DNA of 36,978 nt from positions 1-36,978 of the forward strand of contig CACWLH010000017.1 of assembly GCA_902761625.1 (NCBI GenBank), given 5' to 3'. Position numbers and translations under genes: made by a program. This stretch comes from an uncultured Erysipelotrichaceae bacterium. GTDB lineage: Bacteria; Bacillota_I; Bacilli_A; Erysipelotrichales; Erysipelotrichaceae. The notes under the pieces were generated by a model that made no database searches, was not told where the DNA came from, and saw only the letters and a list, made by a program, of their open reading frames with translations. The stretch's first letter is position 1. Every line of letters begins with the position of its first letter. Of the stretch, positions 22,461-31,107 are shown one piece after another.

Positions 22461-25400
22461 CTATTCAGAGCGCAATGCGATGACCGGATCCTTCTGGGCT
22501 GCCTGTCTGGAAGGAATCAGACCGCCGATCAGGGTGAGGATCACACTGATGATGACCAGCACAACCGCGTTATGGGCGGGCAGAAAGGCGTTGATCGCAT
22601 AATTATCCGTCAGATTGTGGATCACCGCGTTGATCGGCACAAGCAATGCATAGGTGATGCCGATGCCAAGCAGACCGGAAAGCAGACCGATGATGAATGT
22701 TTCGGCATTGAACACTTCCGAGATATTCCGCTTGGAGGCGCCGATGGCACGCAGGATACCGATTTCCTTGATTCTCTCAAGCACGGAGATATAGGTGATG
22801 ATACCGATCATAATCGATGAAACGATCAATGATACCGCCACGAAGGCAATCAGCACATAGCTGACCGTATTGACGATATTGGTGACACCGCTCATCAAGG
22901 TGCCGACCACATCGGTATATTCGATCACCCTGTCCGGATCATTTTCACGCATATCCGCGTTGTATTGATCCAGGATTTTCAATATTTCAGACTTGGATTC
23001 AAAATCCATCGGATAGATGGAAATGGAATACGGCTTGTTCAGATCGGCATATCCGAAGTTTCTCAGATTGCCTTCATAGGAGTATTGGTTGGATGACATC
23101 ATCGAGCTCATCAGAGCCTGCATGTCCTCTTCGCTCATCGTTACCTTGATCGCCTCTGAGAAGGCATTGGCATCGACGCTGAAGGCATTGGAGAGATTGG
23201 AAAGACCGGAAAGCTGCGATGAAATGGCTGCCGTCAGTCCCGCTGACATCTGTGACATCATCTGCTGGACACCATTCTGGATGGAGCTTTGCAGAGAGCT
23301 CACAAAGCCGCCCGTCTGCTCATTGATCAAAGCGCTGATCTGAGCGGAAAGATCATCCGCATTGACCGCCTTTGCGATGCCGGAAGTCAATGTGCTCTGG
23401 GTGCTCTCAAGAGCCAGATATTTATTGAGCGAATCCGTAAACAGCGACGGATCGGGAATGTCGCCCTTCTTTTTCGCATAGGCGGTATATCCTTCATTCA
23501 GCACGGAAACAAATTTCTCCAGCTGTTCTTCGGTGAATTCAGCTTTGCCCAGTTCCGTCTGCACATTCAGAACAGCTTCGCCAAGCAGCTTCTGCGCTTC
23601 TTCTGAATTCAGATATTCTTCAAGATACTGCGCATAGACATTCGGATCGGTTGTGACAATTTTATGTTCGACCAGCCACTTCGGATAGCCTTCCATGACA
23701 TGCGTGAGCGCCTGTCTGAACACTTCGGGATCCAGTGTTGACAGACCGCTTTCCTCGATCAGCTTTGTCAGTTCATTTCTGAGACTCTCTTTGCCTTCCT
23801 CCGTCTGCATCCAGTCGAAGAATGACTGTCCGAGCTTTGCCCAGTCGGTTGTCTTTTCCTTCGCACTGTATTCAACATAGCCTTTGACGGTTTCCTCAGC
23901 CAGATCGAAAAGCGTCTGTGAATCAATGTCAAACCGCAGTCTTGAAAGCATGGAGCCAAGATCCAGGCTCATCTGCGGCACATCGAAATTCAATGCCGAG
24001 AAATCCACCGTTGAAGCCAGATCGATTCCCGAGAAATTCATGTTCAGAGCACTCATGTCAAAGTTGAATGCATTCTGCAGCGCCTGCTGATCCACGCTGA
24101 ACATCTTTGACATATCCAGTCCGGCCGGTTTCTCATCAAAACGGTTGCCGGTGATGATGTTGATGTCCGGATCGGCGCGCTGCGCTTTTACAATCGCGCT
24201 GTCCGCCGCATCACGCACTACATACTCAATCAGACTGGACGGATAGCCGATGCCCGAGTAAAGCATCGCCGCGGAATCAGTGTCCTTAGGTTTGACAACA
24301 CCGACAATTCTGATTTCCGTACCCTTTTCCACCAGCTCCTTCATGTATTTCTCATCTTCGCTCTTGTCCTTGTAGACTTTGAATTCCTCATCATAGACAT
24401 AGCGGTCGGAACTGGAAATCAGACGGAATGTGACATCCAGGAAATCTTCATAGGCAAATTCCATAAGACTGGTGTCATCAACGGTGACACTGTCCGTCTC
24501 AGAGAATTGTTTCAGCATATCATTCAGTTCTTCCGGATCGCGCAGTCCCATCGTATACAGGGTATAGTCAGTGACCCTTCCGGTCGGGGAAAGAATGAGA
24601 ACGCATTCATTGAAATGCTCAGGCCAGTGTCCTGCCTTGACCTCATATTGATTGATATACAGATCCTGATCCTCGGGAATGGGATGGAAGGTATCCGTGC
24701 TCATGAAAGCGGAAAGGGTTGATGAACCCCCGGAATATCCCAGTCCCATCGCACTGAATGTTTTATCCGGATTCACCTGTCTGGCCTTTCCGTTTGTGAT
24801 CTGCCAGATTTCAGGAGTGACGGACCAGCTGTATTCAATGGCCTTGGTGTATTGATCAATGCCGCTCTGATCGCTTTCCAGGAATTTTCTCAGGGAAACC
24901 AGATCATTGGTATTCAGACCCGAGAACATTCTTGTGATGGTTCTTCTTTCCAGAACCGAATCCTCCGAATTGGCTTCGGTGGTATCGGTCCGCTCGGCAA
25001 TCTGCGCCAGGGAAACCGCATTGGTCTGGATCGCGATCGGATATTCCGAAAGCGTGTCCTCCTCAATCGAGCGGATGTAATCATTGACGCCGTTGGAAAG
25101 CGAAAGAATCAGGGCGATGCCGATGATACCGATCGAGCCGGCAAAGGCAACCAGGAAGGTTCTCGCCTTTTTCGTGCGCAGGTTGTTGAATGAAAGCGCC
25201 AGCGATGTCAGCAGCGACATGGAGGATTTCCCCAGATTGTCAAAGCGGGTGGGCTCCTCGTTGCTCACATACGGATCACTGTCCGAAATGATGCGTCCGT
25301 CCTTGAGTCTGACGATCCTTGTCGCATATTGTTCAGCCAGTTCCGGATTGTGGGTGACCATGACTACCAGACGGTCTTTGGCGACTTCCTTGAGCAGATC

Positions 25401-25943
25401 CATGACCTGCACGGATGTTTCCGTATCCAGCGCGCCGGTGGGCTCATCGGCCAGCAGAATATCCGGATCATTGACCAGCGCACGGGCAATCGCGACTCTT
25501 TGCATCTGGCCGCCGGACAGCTGATTGGGCTTCTTATGAACCTGTTCGCCAAGTCCCACCCGTTCCAGCGCCTCTTTCGCTCTTCTGGAGCGCTCGCTTC
25601 CGGAAATACCGGAAATGGTCAGAGCCAGCTCAACATTGGAGAGGATGGTCTGATGGGGAATCAGATTGTAACTCTGGAATACGAAACCGACTGTGTGATT
25701 GCGGTAGGAATCCCAGTCTCTGTCTTTGTATTTTTTTGTCGAAATATCATTGATGATCAGATCGCCGCTGTCATATCTGTCCAGGCCGCCGATGATATTG
25801 AGCATCGTCGTTTTGCCAGAACCGGACGGGCCCAGCACCGCCACGAACTCATTGTCTCTCAGACTCAGCGAGACATGGTCAAGGGCAGTCTGTTCCAGAT
25901 CACCGGTCACATATTTCTTGCATATATCTTTCAGCTGCAGCAT
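22461..25943 (-). CDS. MacB-like ABC exporter, ATPase fused to permease with giant extracellular domain
   Basis: A 1160-residue fusion. The N-terminal ATPase (1-225) has Walker A GPSGSGKT (38-45), signature LSGGQ (142-146), Walker B ILLADE (162-167) and H198. After membrane segment 1 (about 262-284) follows an extracellular region of over 700 residues. The end (from about 1023) has three membrane segments of the FtsX/MacB type with the ERIKEIGILRAIGASKR coupling loop. MacB relatives work by mechanotransmission, moving peptides, lipoproteins or toxins outside the membrane rather than pumping through it. The extracellular part contains repeated DxSALN-like stretches (see findings) and predicted coiled coil. 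No partner adaptor or regulator gene adjoins. The start at 25943 is the best match to the ATPase; the GGAGG site is 12 bases away. Confidence 0.9.
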   Translation of the reverse strand: MLQLKDICKKYVTGDLEQTALDHVSLSLRDNEFVAVLGPSGSGKTTMLNIIGGLDRYDSGDLIINDISTKKYKDRDWDSYRNHTVGFVFQSYNLIPHQTILSNVELALTISGISGSERSRRAKEALERVGLGEQVHKKPNQLSGGQMQRVAIARALVNDPDILLADEPTGALDTETSVQVMDLLKEVAKDRLVVMVTHNPELAEQYATRIVRLKDGRIISDSDPYVSNEEPTRFDNLGKSSMSLLTSLALSFNNLRTKKARTFLVAFAGSIGIIGIALILSLSNGVNDYIRSIEEDTLSEYPIAIQTNAVSLAQIAERTDTTEANSEDSVLERRTITRMFSGLNTNDLVSLRKFLESDQSGIDQYTKAIEYSWSVTPEIWQITNGKARQVNPDKTFSAMGLGYSGGSSTLSAFMSTDTFHPIPEDQDLYINQYEVKAGHWPEHFNECVLILSPTGRVTDYTLYTMGLRDPEELNDMLKQFSETDSVTVDDTSLMEFAYEDFLDVTFRLISSSDRYVYDEEFKVYKDKSEDEKYMKELVEKGTEIRIVGVVKPKDTDSAAMLYSGIGYPSSLIEYVVRDAADSAIVKAQRADPDINIITGNRFDEKPAGLDMSKMFSVDQQALQNAFNFDMSALNMNFSGIDLASTVDFSALNFDVPQMSLDLGSMLSRLRFDIDSQTLFDLAEETVKGYVEYSAKEKTTDWAKLGQSFFDWMQTEEGKESLRNELTKLIEESGLSTLDPEVFRQALTHVMEGYPKWLVEHKIVTTDPNVYAQYLEEYLNSEEAQKLLGEAVLNVQTELGKAEFTEEQLEKFVSVLNEGYTAYAKKKGDIPDPSLFTDSLNKYLALESTQSTLTSGIAKAVNADDLSAQISALINEQTGGFVSSLQSSIQNGVQQMMSQMSAGLTAAISSQLSGLSNLSNAFSVDANAFSEAIKVTMSEEDMQALMSSMMSSNQYSYEGNLRNFGYADLNKPYSISIYPMDFESKSEILKILDQYNADMRENDPDRVIEYTDVVGTLMSGVTNIVNTVSYVLIAFVAVSLIVSSIMIGIITYISVLERIKEIGILRAIGASKRNISEVFNAETFIIGLLSGLLGIGITYALLVPINAVIHNLTDNYAINAFLPAHNAVVLVIISVILTLIGGLIPSRQAAQKDPVIALRSE

Positions 25944-25978
25944 AAAAATTCTTTTCCTCCGCATAAGCGGACGCAAAT

Positions 25979-25984
25979 ATTATA
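25979..25984 (-). promoter_or_regulatory. Consensus -10 box before the large exporter gene
   Basis: TATAAT on the minus strand, 35 bases before ATG 25943. The -35 region is AT-rich with no clear box. It overlaps the candidate promoter of the divergent macrodomain gene, so the two may affect each other. Confidence 0.45.
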
Positions 25985-25989
25985 ATCGT

Positions 25990-26065
25990 TTGCAGTGATT
26001 AATAAATAAGTTATACCCCACTCTTAACAATTCATCTGTTTTCTGATGTCCCGCAATAGTATGAT
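25990..26065 (+). promoter_or_regulatory. Candidate promoters of the macrodomain operon
   Basis: Two options are visible. TTGCAG (25990-25995), 16 bases and TATACC (26012-26017) would give a leader of about 65 bases. A TATGAT box (26060-26065) nearer the gene has no good -35 but matches the -10 boxes of other plus-strand genes in this window. An AAGGAG site follows, before ATG 26087. Confidence 0.35.
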
Positions 26066-26086
26066 GAAACCAACAAGGAGAAATCT

Positions 26087-27163
26087 ATGCCCTTTCAGCT
26101 GATCCGCAATGACATTTCAAAAGTGAAGGCCGATGCCATCGTCAATTCCGCCAATCCCGAGCCTATGGTTGGCAGAGGTTCCGACATGGCAGTCTATCAG
26201 GCGGCCGGTTATGAAAAACTGCTCAAAGAAAGAAAAAAGATCGGTTCCATCAAGCCGGGCGAAGCGGCGGTGACGGAAGCTTTTGATCTGAATGCGAAAT
26301 ATATCATCCATACGGTCGGTCCCGTCTGGTATGGCGGCACTCACCGTGAAATGGAAACCCTGGCTTCGTGCTATCGGAAGTCACTGATGCTGGCAAAGCA
26401 GCTCAAATGCGAAAGCATCGCCTTTCCGATGATTTCCACGGGTGTCTACGGTTTTCCCAAAGACCTCGCTTTGAGCACCGCCCTGAAAGAAATTGAAGCC
26501 TTCCTGATGGAAGATGAAATGGATGTGACCCTGGTTGTCTATGACCGCTCTTCTTATCAGCTTTCAGACACCCTGAACAATTCCGTGCGCCGATATATCT
26601 ATGAGCGCCGGACCTCGGAAGGCATGAGGCACGAATACAGCGCGTCATATTCTGCCCCATCGGAAACATCCTCAATCTTTTCCGAATCCGAACCCGTCAG
26701 TCATCAGGCCCCCAAGGCTGACAGTCAGCATGCATACATTCCGGCGGAGAAGCGGAAAAACGAAGCCCCGCGGCCTTCATTGCGTCCCTCGCTTTCCATC
26801 AGAGATCTGCTGCGCAGACATGAGCGGACATTCCAGGAACAATTGCTTTATCTGATTGATCAGAAAGGCATGAGCGATGTGGAGGTGTACAAGCGGGCCA
26901 ATCTTGACCGTAAACTGTTCTCCAAGATCCGCTCCAACAAAAACTACACACCGAAAAAGAAAACCGCGCTTGCTCTGGCGGTGGCGCTGCAGCTTGATAT
27001 TGATGAAACAAAAGATCTGCTTTCCAGAGCCTCTTTGGCGCTGTCCCCTTCCTCTGCCTTTGATCTGATCGTTGAATACTGCATTATCAATGGGAAATAC
27101 AGTATCTTCGAGATCAATTCGATTCTGTTTGAATACGACCAGCAGATGCTGGATGATTTCTGA
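26087..27163 (+). CDS. Macrodomain protein with C-terminal HTH-like domain
   Basis: A 358-residue two-domain protein. Residues 1-165 form a macrodomain: NSANPEPMVGRGSDMAVYQ (20-38) is the ADP-ribose loop 1 and ISTGVYGFP (116-124) is loop 2. Loop 1 has VGRGSD in place of the usual GGGGVD stretch, so binding or hydrolysis could differ from MacroD enzymes. A flexible serine/proline-rich linker (178-240) follows. The C-terminal part (245-358) is helical; VEVYKRANLDRKLFSKIRSN with TPKKKTALALAVAL after it resembles a Cro/C1-type helix-turn-helix. It may sense ADP-ribose or an ADP-ribosylated target and bind nucleic acid. The gene heads a module with a vWA protein and an ADP-ribosylglycohydrolase. 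A terminator-like hairpin follows it directly. Confidence 0.88.
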   Translation: MPFQLIRNDISKVKADAIVNSANPEPMVGRGSDMAVYQAAGYEKLLKERKKIGSIKPGEAAVTEAFDLNAKYIIHTVGPVWYGGTHREMETLASCYRKSLMLAKQLKCESIAFPMISTGVYGFPKDLALSTALKEIEAFLMEDEMDVTLVVYDRSSYQLSDTLNNSVRRYIYERRTSEGMRHEYSASYSAPSETSSIFSESEPVSHQAPKADSQHAYIPAEKRKNEAPRPSLRPSLSIRDLLRRHERTFQEQLLYLIDQKGMSDVEVYKRANLDRKLFSKIRSNKNYTPKKKTALALAVALQLDIDETKDLLSRASLALSPSSAFDLIVEYCIINGKYSIFEINSILFEYDQQMLDDF

Positions 27164-27167
27164 AATT

Positions 27168-27195
27168 GTCGCTTATGAAGCGACCTTTTCTTTCT
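27168..27195 (+). terminator. Hairpin with T-rich tail between macrodomain and vWA genes
   Basis: GTCGCTT (27168-27174) pairs with AAGCGAC (27178-27184) around ATG, followed by CTTTTCTTTCT. It begins five bases after the macrodomain stop. The interrupted T tract suggests partial termination, which would make the upstream gene more abundant than the two after it. Confidence 0.5.
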
Positions 27196-27240
27196 GTCTG
27201 CGGATTATTCTCTAAGTGTAAAAACAAGGAGGAAACAGAC

Positions 27241-27906
27241 ATGAAAAAAGGATTGACAGAACTTGTGATGATTCTCGACAAGAGCGGCTCGATGCACGGG
27301 CTCGAGGCGGATACGATCGGCGGATTCAACTCCATGATCGAAAAGCAGAGAAAGGAAAACGGAGAAGTTCTTGTTTCGGTGGTTCTCTTCAATGAGAAAG
27401 CCGATGTCATCTATGACAGAAAGGACATCCGCACCATTGAGCTGATGAACGACAGACAGTATTCAGTCAGCGGATGCACCGCTTTGCTGGATGCGGTGGG
27501 ACGTGCCATCAGACATATCAAGCGGGTTCATAAATACAGCCCCGCAGATACCGTGCCTGAAAAGACACTGTTCATCATCACCACCGACGGCATGGAGAAT
27601 GCCAGCCGGGAATACACCTATTCGGAATTGAAGAAGATGATTGAAAAGCAGAAGGCAAAGCACAATTGGGAATTCATCTTCATGGGCGCCAACATCGATG
27701 CCATTGAAACCGCACAGCGTTTCGGCATCCGCAAGGAACGGGCAGTCACCTACCGCAGCGATTCCGAGGGAACAGCCCTGAACTATGAAGTCATGTCGGA
27801 GATTGTCCACAGAGTCAGATCTTCCGCTTCCCACAAGGAAATGGATGCCGCCCTGGATGATGAGACACTCATGGCTCCCATCCGTGCACATTTCCGCGGA
27901 AAATAA
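27241..27906 (+). CDS. von Willebrand factor A domain protein with MIDAS site
   Basis: A 221-residue cytoplasmic vWA domain. The metal-ion-dependent adhesion site is complete: DKSGSM (D13, S15, S17), a threonine in SGCTALLDA and the aspartate in ITTDGMENAS. Such domains bind a partner through a divalent metal and often act as scaffolds in stress and post-translational modification systems. The start has an AGGAGG site. The gene lies between the macrodomain gene (77 bases) and the ADP-ribosylglycohydrolase gene (24 bases). Its place suggests a partner role in ADP-ribose signalling, which remains an inference. Confidence 0.87.
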   Translation: MKKGLTELVMILDKSGSMHGLEADTIGGFNSMIEKQRKENGEVLVSVVLFNEKADVIYDRKDIRTIELMNDRQYSVSGCTALLDAVGRAIRHIKRVHKYSPADTVPEKTLFIITTDGMENASREYTYSELKKMIEKQKAKHNWEFIFMGANIDAIETAQRFGIRKERAVTYRSDSEGTALNYEVMSEIVHRVRSSASHKEMDAALDDETLMAPIRAHFRGK

Positions 27907-27930
27907 GATTCAAAGAAAAGGAGGAATGAA

Positions 27931-28857
27931 ATGAACAGATATATGAAAAATGCTGTATACGGAGTCGCAATCGGGGATGCGCTTGGCTGTCCGGTACAGT
28001 TTGAAAGCAGAGAGGAAGTCAGCAGACATCCGGTAACGGATATGAGGGGATATGGCACCTTCAATCTGCCCGAAGGCTCCTGGACGGATGACACCAGTCT
28101 GACCCTGGCTGCGCTTGCCTCCATCAAAGAGAAAAACGGCATTGATCCGGATGATATCATGAAGCGCTTCTGCGACTGGATGTACAATGGCGCCTATACG
28201 CCCTACGGCTATTCGTATGACATCGGCAACGGCACCCACAACGCGATCAGCGCATATCATAACGGTGCGGATGTATATCATTGCGGCAGCACATCGGAAT
28301 ACAACAACGGCAACGGTTCATTGATGAGAATCATTCCCGTCTGTGTCTGGTACGCGCTGAATGTGACGGACGAAAAGGAAGCACTCAGGCTGATTGATCT
28401 GGTTTCCGGTCTGACCCACAATACACAGCGTGCGAAAACCGCATGCGGTCTGTATGGCTTTATGGTAAACGCCCTGATCCATGAGGAAGGAAATCTGAAA
28501 GATAAGCTTCAGAAAGGAATGGACAGAGGTATCACTTATTACAAAGCAGCGGATACCGCCGAACTCAATACCTACCACCGTCTGTTTGATCTGGACGCAT
28601 TTGCGAAAACGGATGCAGACAGGATCAGAAGCAGCGGCTATGTCGTCGACGCCTTTGAAGCCGCGGTGTGGAGTCTGATCACAACTGACAGCTTCAAAGA
28701 GGCCCTTCTCAAAGCCGTCAATCTCGGCGATGACACAGATACCGTGGCAGCCATTGCGGGCGGACTGGGCGCTCTTTATTACGGACTGGATGCGATCCCG
28801 CAGAACTGGCTTGAATCGCTGAAAAACAAAGAGCTGTTTGAAAACCTGCTCGATTAA
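27931..28857 (+). CDS. ADP-ribosylglycohydrolase (ARH/DraG family)
   Basis: A 308-residue all-helical ADP-ribosylglycohydrolase. Features are YGVAIGDALGCPVQFE near the start, the metal motif SWTDDTSLTLA (T52, D53, D54) and the late LGDDTDTVAAIAGGL (D267, D268, D270), which together bind two magnesium ions. The enzymes remove ADP-ribose from proteins, nucleic acids or small molecules, as DraG does from dinitrogenase reductase. Here no nitrogenase is present, so another target is expected. An AAAGGAGG site precedes the start. It is the third gene of the macrodomain-vWA-ARH module. Confidence 0.93.
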   Translation: MNRYMKNAVYGVAIGDALGCPVQFESREEVSRHPVTDMRGYGTFNLPEGSWTDDTSLTLAALASIKEKNGIDPDDIMKRFCDWMYNGAYTPYGYSYDIGNGTHNAISAYHNGADVYHCGSTSEYNNGNGSLMRIIPVCVWYALNVTDEKEALRLIDLVSGLTHNTQRAKTACGLYGFMVNALIHEEGNLKDKLQKGMDRGITYYKAADTAELNTYHRLFDLDAFAKTDADRIRSSGYVVDAFEAAVWSLITTDSFKEALLKAVNLGDDTDTVAAIAGGLGALYYGLDAIPQNWLESLKNKELFENLLD

Positions 28858-28885
28858 AAAACCGGAACGCCATGTCCCGGTACAC

Positions 28886-28910
28886 ACCTCCGTAAAATGG
28901 GGGTTTTCTT
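28886..28910 (+). terminator. Terminator of the ADP-ribose module
   Basis: ACCTCC (28886-28891) pairs with GGGGGT (28899-28904), followed by TTTTCTT. It touches the end of the converging ABC permease gene. Confidence 0.75.
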
Positions 28911-30210
28911 ATGCCTTTTTCAGAATGGTCTGGTAATAGAGAACCGTGATCAGCCAGACGGCAATCAGCGGAATGATCACAGAAGCGCCAAGCAGACTGA
29001 CCTCCCCGATTGTGGCGCCGCCGGTAAATGCGGCGGATACCAATGCCATGCCCACATAAACAATCACAAGCAGCAGCACAAACAGATAATACCTGCGCAG
29101 CTCGGCATGCATGATCTTCTGGCGCATGCCGCTTTCTGTTCCGATCTGGGAAAGGATCGCATATTCTTTCCCTCTTGAGGAAAGATCGGTTTCCAGACGG
29201 AACATGATCGTCAGTGACTGCAGGATCGCAATGGCGATATAGGAGAAGATGATCAGCAGTTTTTCAACCGGTGAATTTTCTCTGGCAAACAGCATGGACA
29301 TCATCACCATCAGATCCGCGATGAGCAGATACACGGTGATTTTGGAAAACTGCACGTCTCTGCGCACAAAGCCGTTGGCTGCCGCTTTGACCGTATCGGC
29401 GGTGCCACGCTTGCGGTTGTATGCGGTGAGGGCGGGAAGCAGCACATGATTGATGGTGCGGTCCAGTCCGACACAGCCGATCAGAGCCATAACGGCAAGG
29501 CCGCCTGAGCCTTTGAAGAAACCGTAAAGCGGATAGAGTGCGGCAATGATGCCGATGAGATTGAGAATCAGCTGGAAGGCTTTTGTATTGGTAACCCCGT
29601 AGCCTCCCTGCTTTTTCATGGCTGCGATATTGCCTCCGGACAGCAGCACCGCACCGCTCTTGTAGGCAAAGGAACAATTGAGCAGCGTGATCACGCTGAT
29701 GACAAAGAACATGACCATCCAGAATTCCACCATCGCAAATGGTGAAACGCCCACAACGATATCCGCACCATTATTGGCCAGAATGGAATTGAGTCCGCCG
29801 AGAATGAGATATCCGGTTCCGATTCCAAGCGGAATCGACACCGCCATCAAAAGAACCGTCTGGATCAGCAGATACATGGCCATCTGGATATAGGTGGCTC
29901 CGCAGATCAGTCTGACCGCAAGTTCCTTCGCTTTGTTCTTGACGAAGAAGTCATTGCAGAAGAACAGATCGATCGCGCACATGATGACCACAAACACCAT
30001 CATGAGATTGGAGATATTTCCTTTGGAAAGCAGTTCGATGATATCGGCCAGGTTGTTGGAGGTCACATAGACCTCCGGGCCAGCCGCGGCCGCCTGTGCC
30101 ATATTGAAATACACAAACAGCAATGCCGTGGTGATATAGAAAGTCAATGCGAAGAACACCGCCTTGGACATGCTGTTGCGCAATGAACGGATTGCCTCTT
30201 TGAAAATCAT
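28909..30210 (-). CDS. BceB-like ABC transporter permease, shortened
   Basis: A 433-residue permease with about ten predicted membrane segments and FtsX-type loops (KNKAKELAVRLICGA after segment 2, SRGKEYAILSQIGTE after segment 8). The topology is that of BceB, the peptide-antibiotic permease. The large extracellular loop of about 200 residues that BceB carries between segments 7 and 8 is absent; only about nine residues (ARENSPVEK) stand there. It overlaps the ATPase gene by four bases (ATGA). Likely role is resistance to, or release from, membrane-active compounds. No sensor kinase or response regulator is adjacent. Confidence 0.85.
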   Translation of the reverse strand: MIFKEAIRSLRNSMSKAVFFALTFYITTALLFVYFNMAQAAAAGPEVYVTSNNLADIIELLSKGNISNLMMVFVVIMCAIDLFFCNDFFVKNKAKELAVRLICGATYIQMAMYLLIQTVLLMAVSIPLGIGTGYLILGGLNSILANNGADIVVGVSPFAMVEFWMVMFFVISVITLLNCSFAYKSGAVLLSGGNIAAMKKQGGYGVTNTKAFQLILNLIGIIAALYPLYGFFKGSGGLAVMALIGCVGLDRTINHVLLPALTAYNRKRGTADTVKAAANGFVRRDVQFSKITVYLLIADLMVMMSMLFARENSPVEKLLIIFSYIAIAILQSLTIMFRLETDLSSRGKEYAILSQIGTESGMRQKIMHAELRRYYLFVLLLVIVYVGMALVSAAFTGGATIGEVSLLGASVIIPLIAVWLITVLYYQTILKKA

Positions 30211-30980
30211 GCGGTCTTTCTCCTTGTGCGGCCTGAGGAGCTGATCTCAACGATTTTGCGGAAATAGGTATCCTGGTCCATTCCCTCTCTGCTGATTTCC
30301 TGACTGATTGCTCCGTCCCTGATGAAGATCAGACGCGATGTGAATGAGGCGACGAAGGAATCATGGGTGACCATGACAATGGTCGATCCGCTTTCGCGGT
30401 TCATTTTTTCAAACAGTTCCATAAGTTCTTCGGAATTCTCCGAGTCCAGGGCGCCGGTCGGCTCATCGGCGACGATCAGACCGGGATTGTTGATCAGAGC
30501 CCGGCAGATCGCAGCTCTTTGTTTCTGACCGCCCGAACATTCCGGCGGTATCTTGTTGAGCAATGAGGAGATGCCCAGCTTTGCGGCAATGTCCTCAACC
30601 AGGCCTTCGATCTTTTTCGGATCCTGCTTTGCCAGAGTCATCGGCATGGCAATGTTTTCAAACATGGTATGGGTATCCAGCAGATTGAAATCCTGAAAAA
30701 TAAAACCGAGGTTTTCATAGCGGAAACGGCCGACCTCATTGGCTGACATGTTCATGACATTCTTTCCGTTGATAAAAACCTTTCCGTCGGTCGGATAATC
30801 CATCGTGGAAATCATATTGATAAAGGTGGACTTTCCGCTGCCGGAAGGACCCATGACCCCGAGGAATTCCCCTTTGCGCACTTCAATATTGATATCATGA
30901 AGGGCTGTGACCGCATTCATCGATTCAGGATTGTAAACTTTCTTCAGATTGACTGTTTTCAGGATGACTTCATCATTCAT
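30207..30980 (-). CDS. ABC transporter ATPase, BceA/MacB type
   Basis: A 257-residue ATPase. Walker A is GPSGSGKS (44-51), the Q-loop is FIFQDFNLL, the signature reads CSGGQ instead of LSGGQ, Walker B is LIVADE, and the H-loop is VMVTH. PTGALDSENS after Walker B is typical of the MacB/BceA/LolD group. It pairs with the following permease, overlapping by ATGA. Start at 30980 has GGAG at 9 bases; the open frame continues upstream without similarity. A promoter lies at 31014-31043. Confidence 0.93.
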   Translation of the reverse strand: MNDEVILKTVNLKKVYNPESMNAVTALHDINIEVRKGEFLGVMGPSGSGKSTFINMISTMDYPTDGKVFINGKNVMNMSANEVGRFRYENLGFIFQDFNLLDTHTMFENIAMPMTLAKQDPKKIEGLVEDIAAKLGISSLLNKIPPECSGGQKQRAAICRALINNPGLIVADEPTGALDSENSEELMELFEKMNRESGSTIVMVTHDSFVASFTSRLIFIRDGAISQEISREGMDQDTYFRKIVEISSSGRTRRKTA

Positions 30981-31013
30981 GGCTGCTTTCTCCGTTCTGT
31001 TTAAGACATGCAT

Positions 31014-31043
31014 ATTATACATAACCGATTCTGTGAATACCAA
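31014..31043 (-). promoter_or_regulatory. Candidate promoter of the BceAB-like transporter
   Basis: On the minus strand TTGGTA (31043-31038), 18 bases and a consensus TATAAT (31019-31014), 33 bases before the ATPase start. Confidence 0.55.
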
Positions 31044-31070
31044 TACCTCAAAAACATGCCTGCCCATAAC

Positions 31071-31094
31071 GAAAAAGAATGCCCGCAGGCATTC
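31071..31094 (-). terminator. Terminator of the HIRAN gene
   Basis: On the minus strand GAATGCC (31094-31088), loop TGCG, GGCATTC (31083-31077), then TTTTTC. It lies 13 bases past the stop and separates the gene from the ABC transporter promoter. Confidence 0.8.
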
Positions 31095-31107
31095 CGTCCG
31101 GTTTTCT

